NCBI RefSeq assembly: GCF_021155765.1
Contig: NC_060109.1
Location: forward strand, 6,354,001-6,418,000
Reading direction: 5' to 3'
DNA length: 64,000 nt
From: Diprion similis
Lineage: Eukaryota > Arthropoda > Insecta > Hymenoptera > Diprionidae
Shown here: positions 36,477 through 48,007 of the stretch, in pieces
Numbering within the stretch: the first letter of the stretch is position 1
Layout of the letters: each line of letters begins with the position of its first letter
Program-made: the position numbers and the translations under genes
Notes under the pieces: model-generated
What the model saw: only the letters and a program-made list of their open reading frames with translations
Databases searched by the model: none
What the model was told of the DNA's origin: nothing

Positions 36477-38442
36477 TGTGACGTGGCGTGTCTACCAGCG
36501 CGTCACCGACCCGCACCTCCACTTCCAGGCGGCCGCGTAAATCGCTCCTAGAGAGCAGGGGAGAGTCCTGCCGTGCCGCATCAATAAACGGCCGGAGTTA
36601 GTTTTAAGATTTTTGTATTATTGCTAATCCCTTTTGTCCTACCCTTGCGAAATTCTCTGAGGTGACCGCCACTGCCGCCGCCGTCCAACAACCACCCTGC
36701 GCTGCCGTCGCGGGAAATCGGAGGGACCACAGGACGACCGGCGCGGAATTCGAAGCTCCGGACCCAGTAGTCGCGCTGTTGCTTGCCTGAACATCGATGC
36801 CGCCAGAGACATCCTGCTCCTGCCGCCCAGGGGTCGAGTTGTCTCCACCTGAGTCTCTACTAAGTCCAGCCTTGCCACCCCGCACCCCAAAACAACCGGA
36901 CTCAGCCTCCTCCTGGGTACTTTCGATGCCGAAAAGACGCTTCCGCTTTCGCATAGACCGCCCTCGCAACCCGCAGCACAGCGCGGCGAACAGATCGGCT
37001 GCCTAGGCTCCCGCTGGTCTCTCGTCAAAATTCGCCTATCAACCCCCCCCCCCCCCCCCCCCCCCCGTAGCGCCACCGCGGGATCGCGATCGTCGAGAGC
37101 GGGCGGCCACCTCACTCTCCCTTACACTGCGCTACGAAACGCCGCGTGAAGTCCGAGTTTTCTTGATCCATTGCGATTTGGTTTGTGCTGTTTGTTCGAT
37201 ATAGTATTTTGTGCGACGTGCCGTAGTCACTTCCGATTGACGAGACGCTGTTCACTGTGTAAAGGTAGGCTAACGCTTCCCCGAATCGCGCTGGCTGTAG
37301 TTTATCACCGGCTTTAGGCCATTTTCTCTTCGCAACAGGTTGCCGGCCGGCTTTGGTCGGCGATTTTGTGTGAAAGTCCGCGAGCCTCGTGGTAGCTAAG
37401 TTTTTCTGTTTGATTATAATTTTGATCTCAATTGTTATTCTTGTTTTATTACTATTATTGTAAGGTACTCTGGTTGTTCATTCGGTGATTTTTTGCCGTC
37501 TAGTATTAACGAATAATTTGTAATAGATTGAGTACCGTGCCGCTTCCTGGCCGCGTACTAAGTACGTGAGTGCGAGAGAGAGAAAGAGAATCTATAATTG
37601 AGTGTGTGAGACCGTGCCGTTGTTGCCGAGCATAACTACCACCGTCAAGCAGCGACAGGCGACCGTGCCGATATATTGTAGACGAGCGAAAAAGGATTAT
37701 CTCATAGTTGTGATAACGTTAAACTGCTAGCGAATTTGTTTTTGAATTGTTTCGTATTGTTATGAGTTTTGGAATTGTCAACGCTTTTGCTTAGCAACGA
37801 AGTTGTAATTGCATAAGATATTGAACTGTTAACGATTTTGCTCCACTTATTATTCGCCTAGCTTGGTCGCTTGCCGCTCACTGCTTCTAGCTTATACTGC
37901 CTGATTTTGCCGTGTTATATTCAATTGTTTAATTTTGTTGCGATGTTATATTTTATTTTTATTTGAATTGTATCGAAACGTACCGCCACCGATAAGACCG
38001 CTTGCCGTCTAAATATTTTATTTTCTGCCTTCTGCCTTGCCGTAACGGCTTTTTTTGTTAATAAATGCTGGTAATTGCATCTACAATCATTTGATTGTCA
38101 CATCTATACTATCTCACCTTCGCGCACACGTTCCCCTCACCGCTGGCTAGTCGGCTGTTTTTACTTGCCCGCTCTCGTTATAGTTTTGCTTTTGGGATTT
38201 ATCTGTTGCGAATTTGGTTCGCCGTTCGAGTCGGCGAACGACTGCTATAGTCGAGGTAATTTTGAAACTGATAAGATTATAGTCTCTTACGGCTCTCTCG
38301 AGCCTGGCGCCCAACATCTGCTTTGCAGTGCCGTTCATTATTATTCCATCTATTCTACTGCCGTGTTGGAGAACGCTATTTTTGTAAACGAGCCTCTGTG
38401 CCGACCCCGCTTTCCCCCGGATGAAGTGAAAAGCACGTTACA
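36477..38442 (+). mobile_element. Solo-LTR-like element copy B, 1966 bp, ATAT target duplication
   Basis: Starts TGTGACGTGGCG and ends GCACGTTACA; atat at 36473-36476 and 38443-38446. Homologous to copies A and C. It carries a C24 homopolymer at 37043-37066 not seen in the other copies. The tggcgcccaac motif is at 38305-38315. The 182-codon frame of A and C is broken here. Confidence 0.75.
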
Positions 38443-38446
38443 ATAT

Positions 38447-38803
38447 ATATATATAAGAGAGAGGAAATCTCCGGTTTACAACTCGGCTATGTGAGATAGA
38501 CGGGTTCAAGTATAAAAAAACGTTAGTGGGTACTTTCAAAGAGTCACTAATATACTACAAATTCTGACTAATTGCCATAAAATACCATGAAATCAAACGG
38601 AGCTATGTTAATTTAGATAAAAAAAATCATGAATTACATGTTATTTAAATAGGAAATATACATCGATCGAGAGGAACCACTTAAAATTAAGATTGAGGGC
38701 TCAAATTTTCAGGGAATTTCTTTTTCGATAGAAGAAACAAAAATTTTATGTGTCAGCGAAAAAAAATAATTTTTCGTTTCAAATGAAGCACCCTAATATA
38801 TAT
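38447..38803. other. Spacer between copies B and C
   Basis: About 360 bp, AT-rich, bordered by (AT)n on both sides. No gene. Confidence 0.4.
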
Positions 38804-38807
38804 ATAT

Positions 38808-40712
38808 TGTAACGGGCTTTTTACTTCACCCGGGGGAAAGCGGGGTCGGCACAGAGGCTCGTTTACAAAAATGGCGTTGACCAACACGGCAATAGAAAGA
38901 TGGAAAATTAAAGATTGACGGCACAGCAGAACAGGTGTTGGGCGCCAGGTCGAGAGAGCCGTAAGAGACTATACTCTTACCAGATTCGAAATTTGGAACG
39001 TGGGCGCGAAGGTGAAATAGTATAGATGATAATCAAATCATTATAGATGTAATTACCAGCATTTATTAACGAGCAACGCCGTTACGGCAAGGCAGAAGGC
39101 AACAGGCAATAAAATATTCACACGGCAAGCGGTCTTATCGGTGGCGGTACGCTTCGATACAATTCAAAAATAAATAAAAATAAAACAAAATAGCATAAAA
39201 TATAACACAGCAACAAAATTAAACAATTCAATAGAACACGGCAAAGATCAAGCAGTATAAGCTAGAAGCGACGAGCGGCAAGCGACCAAGATAAGCGAAT
39301 AATAATCGGCGTAAAATCAGTAACAATTCAATAACTCATGCGACTACAGACTCGTTGTGAAGCAAGTTCGTTAACAATTTCAAAACTTAAAATACGGCAG
39401 AACAATTCCAAAAACAAACTTGATAACACTCTAACAGTTTCACAAACACGAGATAATCCTTCTTCGCTTTTTCTATATTATCGGCACGGTCGCCTGTCGC
39501 TGCTTGACGGTGGTAGTTACGCTCGGCAACGACGGCACGGGCGCACACACTCACTCACAGATTCTCTCTCTCTCTCTCACACTCACGTACTTGGTACGCG
39601 GCCGGGAAGCGGCACGGTACCCGATCTATTACAAGTTACACGTTACAATAAAGCGGCAAAAAGGTTACCGAATGAAAAACCAGAATATCTTATCGTAATT
39701 ATAACAAATCAAGGTAGCAATTAAAATCAGAAATACAATTGAATAGCAAAGCTTAGCTACCACAAGGCTCGCGGGCTTTCACACAAAATGGCCGATCAAA
39801 GCCGGCCGACAACCTGTTGCAAGAAGAAAAATGGCCTGAGGCCGTTGAGAATCTATAGCCAGCGAGATTCGGGATAGCGACAGCCTACCTTATTACGGCA
39901 AACAACTCCCGGTTCTTCCCAAAGAAAAACAGCGGCAACGGTTCCTCCTCGGCAGAGATACAGAGCAAGAACCACAACAGAACTCGACTTCGATTTCTCA
40001 ATATAATTTTTCAAGACGATTAAGCACTACGATGCGTTACGATACTTTCAATAGCGCAGCACAAGGGAGAGTGAGGTGGCCGCCGGCCCTCGGCGATCGC
40101 GATCCCGCGGTGGCGCTACGGGAGGGGATGATAAGTAGATTGGCGAGAGACCGGCGGGAGCCTAGGCAGCCGGTCTGTTCGCCGCGCTGTGCTGCGTGTT
40201 GCGAGGGTGGTCTGGCGAAGGCGGAAATTTCCTGTCGGCATCGGCGAGCCCAGGGGGAGGCTGAGTCCGGTTGTTTGTGGGTGCCGGGTGGCAAGGTCGG
40301 TCTTATCGGAGGCTCAGGTGGAGGCAACTCGACCCCTGGGCGGCAGCGGCAGCATGTCCTTGGCGGCGTCGAGGTCCGAGCAAGCAACAGCGCGACTACT
40401 GGGTCCGGGGCTTCGAACTCCGCGCCGGTCGTCCTGTGGTCCCTCCGCGTTTCCCGTGACGGCAGCGCAGGGTGGTCGTTGGATAGCGTCGGCATTGGCG
40501 GCTGCAGTGGCGGCGGCAGTAGCGGTCACCTCAGAGAATGGGTTGGGGGGGTGACAAAAAGCATTAGCAACAATACATAAATCTTAAAACTAACTCTGGT
40601 TGTTCATTGGCGGCACGGCAGGACTCTCCCTCGCTCTTCAAGAGCGCTTGACGCGACCGCCTGGGAGTGGAGGTGCGGGTCGGTGACGGGCTGGTAGACC
40701 CGCCACGTCACA
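38808..40712 (-). mobile_element. Solo-LTR-like element copy C, 1905 bp, ATAT target duplication
   Basis: Inverted copy of the A/B family: plus strand starts TGTAACGGGC and ends CCACGTCACA; atat at 38804-38807 and 40713-40716. The PBS-like motif reads gttgggcgcca at 38937-38947. It faces copy B across a 365-bp spacer. Confidence 0.75.
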
Positions 40713-40851
40713 ATATATATATACATATATATATATATGGAGATTTCCTCGTCACGTCATACCAAGTGACAAAGAATACAACTGGGCACTGATTCTACTA
40801 TTAAACTTTATACTAGACTACTCAGAAAACAATATGTTCGTTTGAAAATGG

Positions 40852-43800
40852 TGTTGTATCTCTACTTAGTTGTAGGTATAGGAGAGTGCGAGTAGTTCCC
40901 AGAGTGGAGAAAGATGAATTTCTCTCACTGAGCCACGAATTGGTGAAACAAAGTATATAAGGTGTTTATTAGATAACGGTTACAACGTTCCTGGCACTTG
41001 CCGTAGTTCAGGGCTCGGACCCTGTTCTGAATAGTGCTTGGTCTACGTTATTCAATTAATTTATTAATTCTACCGGGACCATCTCTAGAAACTAAACAGG
41101 AACTGCGCATGCGCGAATTTAAATCCGCCGTCCGTGCAGTCTGGCCACCCCGAGACCCTGCTGTCAAACTCTGTTTCTGTCGGCGATGTAGTTCACATGC
41201 ATTTTTGAGGTTAGAATCTCAAGTCATTGAGATAGTCACTCGGAAAGGCTTGGGAAGCATTTGTTATTGAAAATTGATTGTTCAAAGAACGGTCGGAATT
41301 TAATGCTGATGCTCTTTGAAAATTCGTCCTATTCGATTGAAACAAGAAATCTGTTCAAATGTTGGGTGCTTGGAAGAAACGAAGCAGGTAGGTGGGGACA
41401 ATTTATTCAATCATTTTCATTACTTCATACATTAAGAATAACAATGAAATTTTTTTCTTTCAACAGAAAATACAGCCAAAATAATAGCATCTCTGCTGTT
41501 AGCTGATGTCTTCTCTTCCCATTCAATTCGTGACACATGCAGAGATCATCGGCCACTTTTGTTGGTTGGAAAAGGAAGTTGTAGATCTTACGGTTTCTTT
41601 CAATTTCAAATCTAATCTAAAGAAATCTAATCCGAAGAGTAAAACTCAGAAACATTCTGTGACACAAGTTAAAAATCAACATTTTCAAAATGTGCCTCAG
41701 TAATTAACTTTAAGGATAATCATGTTTTAGAGTAATGTTCAGAACATTCATATGAAAATATTGACTTATCGGATTCAACATTGTACCCCTTGTTCCTTTG
41801 AAACAAATGAATATCTAATTTTCACTGAAGTTCATGAAAATATTTACTTAAACCTAAATCCAATACAATATCTTGTTCATAGTGCTCCGAACATCATCCA
41901 GTAACATGAATATCCGGAAGGAATCCCTCTGTCGCAGAAACCGTTATAAGGTTCTTTGTTTTTAACTTGTGCCACTAGATAACTTTTGCATTGCAGATTC
42001 CATTTCCAATCTTAGGATGAGATTTTTTGTTTCGAACAGTGTTAACATGGGATGCAGAATTAATTGTAATAAATGGAGATTCACAAACTCTCAGTTTCAA
42101 TGAAGGACCATTGTAAGAGTATAAAATTGAATCTGGTTTCAAGCTTTCAATAAGTTACCGGATGACTCCCTGATAAAGATTCATCATAAAAAAGTTAGCC
42201 AGCAAGTAAGTCCTATTGTAGACAAAGTGATCATTTGTAACGTGTACTAGTAAGTGAATGCATTCCTTAGACCTTGCTGGGGTTGAACGAGGCTCAAGCA
42301 CGGATGATAGCTGCAACTAGCTAGTCAGATGATACTGTCGATTAATATTGATTTTAAAGACATTTTCAACTGAAGTTATCCAACATTTTTAGATTGAGAT
42401 TGGTTCAGTTTACACATCAAAATTCATCCTTGGAATCTGATTTAACACTTGAAACACTATTCATCTGAATTGAATACCAAGAGAGTGAAAAATAAAATAT
42501 CAAAACTGCCGAAAATAAAATTTGAAAAATAATGCGGGCCAATAATACTGCTTGGATTACAATGGTGCACGGAATGATTGCTCTGTAAAATTAGTTAGCA
42601 GCAATTGTTGAATAACAAACTTATTACTATTGGCTCGATAGATCTAAAATGATGGAATATTCAAACACCATGATCTGTAGTGTGTCGTGCTCTTCAATTT
42701 TGCCACGACTGATGTTCAGAAGGTGGCGATGACCAGAAGAAATTCCTTCGGATACCTGTTGTCTAATGGAACAACGGAACAACCAGGTTCGATGGTTGGA
42801 ACGGTGGCACCAATCGAGAAACTAGGGTCCTAGCCACCAAAACGTTTTGACCATCAGGTAAGGTATGATTTTCATCCTATTATCCAAACTTGAAACTTCA
42901 AGTCTGTCAGAACAAACGAATTTTATCATTGAATACATGTGAAAATATTGTAATATGCAAATATCATAGTATCAGAAATTTACTTACACGCTTCAACGCC
43001 TGACAACTTTAGTCTCGCTTCGATGATGTGTGTTTCCCACCTGAAAATATTAAAAGATATTATCATCAGACAAGAGCTTCTAATTGTTTTGAATACCACT
43101 AATTTTCAATAAATTGCGACAGAAAAACGAATTGCTACTTTTTGTACTCCTAAGCTTTGTGTTTCAAGATACACTATTTCTTTTATTCCTTGTTACTGAT
43201 TTTATTTTAATATTTCATGTTCATTGGCACTGATTACTGGCTTCCGGAGCACTGCACTGTAACAAATTTACTCTGGAGCAACCCTCTACTGGGTTTCAAC
43301 AATCCATTTATTTTTAATTTTATGTAAATAAAGAATCTGTTTGAAATAAACAATATTTTTACTTACCTGCCTCAGTTTGTCTAGACTCCCACTCGTTGAT
43401 GACGTTCCACATTTAATTTCAGTTTTCTTCTTTCAATAAATAACTGATCCAATTTCTGTAGCTTTTGATATTTGTTTCTCCATTGACGCCTTTATTGTGT
43501 CGATTAAATATCTGCTAATATCAACTACGGTATTGCTGAATGACACTTTTCTTAGAAAATTCACGATTAGTAGGAATAAATAACAACCTAACCTCAATAC
43601 GCTACTTTACGCGCGAGATATTCAGAGCCTTGTCACATTTCGTGTACGTTGGTCGCCTTGGTTAGCTGACGAAAATTACTCCGCGGGGCAATTTCGCTGG
43701 CCAATGAAATTGAATCATTTGGCGCATGCGCAGTTCCTGTTTAGTTTCTAGAGATGGTCCCGGTATAATGCTGAGTCAGGCGCCTGGGCGATGCATTTGT

Positions 43801-43907
43801 TCAGAGGTTCGACACATTCCAGGTCATGCATCGCTCAGCCGTCTTGACTGCAACAATCTAACCTACTTACGCAATTTGACGAGTCGTACTACTTTTGGGT
43901 TACAACA
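40852..43907 (-). repeat. 3' LTR, interrupted by a DNA transposon
   Basis: The outer ends are the inverted heptamer TGTTGTA (40852-40858) and TACAACA (43901-43907). The LTR proper is 40852-41070 plus 43766-43907, about 360 bp. A minus-strand AATAAACACC polyadenylation signal lies near 40955. The polypurine tract abuts it at 43908. Confidence 0.7.
41071..43765. mobile_element. TA-flanked inverted-repeat DNA element, 2.7 kb, inside the LTR
   Basis: 44-bp perfect inverted ends: taccgggaccatctctagaa... (41071-41114) and its reverse complement (43722-43765), both including a TA. The TA flank suggests a Tc1/mariner-like or related cut-and-paste element. No transposase motif is legible in the interior, so it is non-autonomous or badly decayed. 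GT-AG-like intron borders near 41389 and 41466 hint at a lost spliced gene. Confidence 0.7.
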
Positions 43908-43922
43908 TCCCTCCCTCCGCAG
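43908..43922 (-). promoter_or_regulatory. Polypurine tract
   Basis: Minus strand reads cctgcggagggaggga directly before the LTR's TGTTGTA; it is the plus-strand primer site of reverse transcription. Confidence 0.75.
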
Positions 43923-44191
43923 GAGAATAGGCCTCCGGACTATTATTTCCTGGCTACGTCAAATTACGTCGGATTTCGCTTACATGTGTTTTTCTTTTTC
44001 TTAGCATATTGCTGCTGTCTACATGTTTTAATGCCTGCCGACTACCGTAACTGTGTTATACTTTATTGAGGTAGGTCTGCTCGGCTTACAATTGTGTTAT
44101 ATTTCTATTGCTACTCCCCGTTATTATTCTATTCTGTTATTACCATTCTACTTAAGCTTACTTTGGGGTTTTCTGTTTTGCTTCATTCATT
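43923..44191 (-). other. Region between env stop and polypurine tract
   Basis: Non-coding 3' part of the retroelement; contains an A/G-rich minus-strand tract at about 43990-44005. Confidence 0.5.
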
Positions 44192-46030
44192 TCATTTTAC
44201 TTTATTTAACATAGTACCCGTGATTTGTGAGTTCCGTTTGAGAAAAGCTCCACCTAAAGGCAGTTTACGTTCTCGTGTACGTGGTGGTTCCACAACGGCT
44301 GTCTGGTCTTTAACTGCATTACTTCTTCGTCTGATGATATACTTATACGCTATGTACCCTAGGAATACAATTACTATGAAACTACTTATCAAGTACGTGA
44401 TTGAGGCATGTGTCCAATGCGCTGCATAGTTGGCTTGATCGCTGTACAACTTATTGCGTGAATCATTTAAACTAGAGCCTAAAGAGTTCACTTCCGCCCC
44501 GCGAAGTACTCCTTTCAATACGATTTTGCCGCTTATATTGTTCGCAAGAGGGATCGCTTTGAGATCGTCTTCGTGTAGACTCAGGTTGAATGCAGGTAAG
44601 AAGCTGAGTTCTTGCGTCTGTTGATAACACCGCAGAGTCTCCAGTCGGTAATCTTTTGCAGTTACAACACACTTCCCTTTGAGAGTTATCGTGCAAGATC
44701 CTACTAACGTTTCGTGTCGGACGGGATTTTCGTTACAAGTAATCGCGATAGTCTTGGGTTTCGGTGCGACAAATGCCCACGAGTTTGATGCATCTAACGC
44801 AATCAACACCGTCCTGCCTAGCTCTACTGCTCTTTTCGGGCAGTCTCCGAGTTGAACGTCAGTTTTCGCAAATATCGAAATTTCACAAGGGACCTGGTCG
44901 CGAATCACGTTTGTCGGGTGTAGAGGGTCGCACAAATAGTGTACTCCCAAGTGCTTGCAGCTTTTTAGATCGGATTGGCGCATCCGCACATAATTTCGAT
45001 ACTCGTGATCTACTACGGCGAGTTCCTCTGTGGTTTCCAAATAATAATACGTATTGTTCCACGCGCGTACCGGAAGGGGGTGTATTTTATTGACGCTGTA
45101 CTCCTCGTTTCCAACTAGCGGTATTTCTATGACGGTCACTACGTTATTATCGTGTCCACAAGACTTTATATCGGCAATCGTCATTAATGCTGGCATCCCG
45201 GAACGCGTCAAAGGTATAGGGAAGCTGTACCCTTGGGGTAGGTGTGGTAGGGCAGATTCTAAATACTCTAATATTTTGGTAGGCGGTTGTACTTTCGGGT
45301 TGATTGTGCCCTTGCTTATGTCGATCAAGAAGTCCACAAGGTCCTTGTCGTCGTCTAATAGCGCTTCTACGATGAGCCCTACTTCTTCTATATGCTCGTC
45401 TGCGTCTAGTCTCGCAGAAGTTCTATCTATGGCGTTGCTTAGGCTCGTTTCTAATTGTCTCGTCGCCTCCCTGAGTGCCTTTTCGTTGCTCTCAATGTTG
45501 CTCATGGAGCCGTTGAAGATTTCCAAGGTGGAGGAGATGATCTGTATCTGCTTCTGCATGGCTGACTTCAGGTTTGTCTGTTCGTTACAAAGAGCTTCTA
45601 TTTTGTCGTCGATTCTGGCTGCGTCCTCCGCGTCCATGGTGCCGAATAAGGATTTGGCGAGCGACCCTAAAGCGTTAACTAAACATCGTCGTTTCCGTAT
45701 TTTAGCGCCTACTACGTTATGTAATACATCTAAGTTTTTTCAACTTTGTTCAACATGCCGCCTATGTCTCTATCGAGAGACTCGCATAGCGTTGATTCCG
45801 TATTTTCTTGCCTGTTACATATCCTACTCATTTTCCCTAAGTGTGACTTGATACTTCTATCGCGTTGAATGATACGCTCCAAATCCATGTTGACCACCAG
45901 GCTCCACTTATCCTTGTAGATCTGTAGAGTCGCTATCATTTCGAAGTGAATCCCGGGGTTGTGCTTGAATTCAACTATTTCGTATGGCGCTTCCGTTGCC
46001 AACGCGGCAATGGCTACGCTCGCGAGTAAC
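44192..46030 (-). pseudogene. env: env: baculovirus F-like envelope fusion glycoprotein, frameshifted
   Basis: Membrane fusion protein of insect errantivirus-like elements. A 3' splice acceptor (ttgcag, exon start 46030) precedes a hydrophobic leader and the FEMIATLQIYKDKW ectodomain start, consistent with expression from a spliced subgenomic RNA. A furin-type basic site (RKRR) lies near 45680 and is followed by a fusion-peptide-like segment and a long heptad-repeat region. A transmembrane helix (about 44300-44385) and a basic cytoplasmic tail close the protein. The frame is broken by one base at the six-A run 45735-45740, between leader half and the cleavage site; otherwise about 510 codons are open. 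Total length fits the family (about 600 residues). Confidence 0.8.
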
Positions 46031-46142
46031 CTGCAATCCCGATAAGACAAATATTACTATCGTCGAATTTTTTATGTCTTTCGTCTCGCGGTAGTGTATG
46101 GGGCAAGGGGTAGAGGGTTTGGGGGTATTCAATGCATTTCAA

Positions 46143-46265
46143 TTAGTGCACTGAGAATAATTTGAGGCGGTTGACGTGGAGAGTTACTTCTTTCCTCCCT
46201 TTTTTTATTTTGTAGTTAACTTATGAATTCCTCTCTAGGATGACGTCAGGTCCTATGTAAGTAGC
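46143..46265 (-). pseudogene. pol: pol fragment: C-terminal end of integrase
   Basis: About 40 residues ending KKGRKEVTLHVNRLK..., the typical tail of gypsy-type integrase (GPD.IL segment, then VHVNRLK). An in-frame TAA sits at 46221-46223. The rest of pol is missing upstream, where GT-rich simple sequence begins. Confidence 0.65.
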
Positions 46266-46895
46266 AGTAGTATGTTGGTTCTGGATCACCGCGTGTGCGT
46301 GTGTCCGCGTGAGGTGTGCGTGCGTCCGTGTGACCGGCCTAAGCTGACTTAACGTGGATATGTTGGTTCTGGATCACCGCGTGTGTGTCCGTGTGTGTGT
46401 GTGCGTGCGTGTGTGTGTGACCGTGGTTCTCAACTCGTGGTTCTCAACCCGCGGTTCTCGACGTCTTACCATCGCGCGTGAGTGTGTTATCATCAGTGGG
46501 TGATTACCATCGGAGTGAGTTTAATGGTAAGTAGAACTCCCCTTCACGTCTGGCCAGCTGCCCAATTAAGACGTCGGGACGGATTTTAACTTCTGCATAA
46601 ACCTGTCGTCCGAAATTACCTTGTTTTCGCGGAAAACTTACAATGTCTCTCAATTTACCCCTTTGCATAAGTGTGTCGGTTTTTCGCGATTTAGCGCATC
46701 CGAAAATAACGGTGCATACAATGTCGCCTGGTCAGCAGCCCAATTTCAATGCATATACTCCCACCCGCCAACAAAGTTGCAGTCATTTCTAACAATGTAA
46801 CGTGCACCTCGCGAATCTGATATTTCTACATCCACCTACCCTCATTAGCAAACGATCATCAGAGATGCACTTCCCCGCACCCGCCAAATTCATAC
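46266..46895. other. GT-rich microsatellite and non-coding left flank of the Maverick
   Basis: tatgttggttctggatcaccgcgtgtg occurs twice (about 46272 and 46359), followed by (GT)n with CG interruptions to about 46424. 46430-46895 has no gene. The left terminal inverted repeat of the Maverick should be here but cannot be delimited, since its partner is not in the window. Confidence 0.45.
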
Positions 46896-46902
46896 TATAA
46901 AG
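46896..46902 (+). promoter_or_regulatory. TATA box upstream of the spliced signal-peptide gene
   Basis: tataaag, 54 bp upstream of the ATG at 46956, with a cagtctg-type initiator-like sequence at about 46928. Confidence 0.5.
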
Positions 46903-46955
46903 CGCAGAGTCTTGCTGCAGATGCTCACAGTCTGATTTTGCACTGCATCGCAATC

Positions 46956-47894
46956 ATGTACTTCATCGTCTCAATTTTCGCTTTCATTACCCTTGCGGCT
47001 GCTTGACCGCTCGACGAACAACCATCCTCAAACTTCAGCAACCTCGACGTGTTCTATCACTCCCCGGATGCTAGGGTGCGCGGTGATGGTCAAGTCGTCC
47101 ACATAGACGTCAGTGAAGTGATCGACTCTTACAAAACAACAACCAAATTCAATCGGACTTTCGCCGGAGGTAGCTATTACATCCTTACTATACCCTTTTT
47201 TGTGCACACCTTAAAACATTGTTTATTACCCTCCACAGTACATTTTGGTACTGCCTACAAAGTTCGACACCGCTCAACCACAACGACCATCGCGACTACC
47301 TCACGATGTGAGTATTCTCAATCTTCAGCCTACGCAAGTCTTTCACCATGTTTTTGCGTAACGTAAGCTATTATCGTTTCAGCCGAAACTGTAACATCAT
47401 CAACCACCGCTTCCACAATCAGCACAGTGCCCAACGACACCACTCCAATCATTAACACAACCGCCGCACCCGCCGGTGAGTCTTAATTATCCACTATTCA
47501 GTGCAAAAAAGTATATCCAAAGTTTTGATACCATACCAATCTTATTTTTTCAGAGTCAGTCGCAAAACCTTTCACCATCGACTCTTACTTTCAAACTCTC
47601 GCCATGATCAAAATCGACATGAAACTCAAGTTTATTATACGGTCATTACAAAAACTCACAAATCATTTTAATCTAGATTGTAACAATTCAACAAAGGTCC
47701 CGACATCACCCCCTACGACGTTCATATTACATGCAACTCCAATCGGAACAACCACCGCCGAACCGGAGCGCCAGTTATCAAATCCTGCAAACGACACTGC
47801 CACCATACAACAACTTATGGACCAGAACCGTCGATTGATGAAATACATGTCCAGACTTCAAACGAATCAAACATCTACACCCGACAGAAATTAA
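46956..47894 (+). pseudogene. Spliced Maverick gene: signal peptide, Thr-rich secreted/surface-type protein, stop after the leader
   Basis: Three exons, 46956-47307, 47383-47475 and 47554-47894, with GTGAGT donors, phase-1 junctions and introns of 75 and 78 bp; summed length 786 bp stays in one frame. The first 16 codons make a hydrophobic leader (MYFIVSIFAFITLAAA). Codon 17 is TGA (47004-47006) and the frame is then open to the end. The middle exon is Thr/Ser-rich (stalk-like) with NTT/NDT glycosylation-type sequons; the last exon has a helical C-terminus. The family is not recognised. A role as a virion surface or attachment protein is inference from leader, sequons and position. Confidence 0.55.
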
Positions 47895-48007
47895 TATTTG
47901 TTCACTCCTATACTGTGGTCATGTTCTAGCGAATTTTTTTTACCGCTCAATAACTTGTAGCCCCGTGGAGAAAATTGATAAAAACTATATAGTGTTACAA
48001 TAATTCT

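Larger units (their letters stand above)
40852..46265 (-). mobile_element. 5'-truncated, env-bearing Ty3/gypsy (errantivirus-like) retroelement
   Basis: On the minus strand the order is integrase C-terminus, env, polypurine tract, 3' LTR. Gag, protease, RT and the 5' LTR are missing; coherence ends at about 46265, where a GT-rich microsatellite begins. The LTR is interrupted by a separate DNA element. An envelope gene with a 3' splice acceptor is the mark of the errantivirus-type lineage. Confidence 0.75.

Noticed and set aside
37043..37066. C24 run and T30 run (34166-34195) as functional signals
   Set aside because: Homopolymers of this length inside repeats are most likely slippage or sequencing artefacts.
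45054..45851. 265-codon plus-strand frame
   Set aside because: It is the antisense shadow of the env gene.
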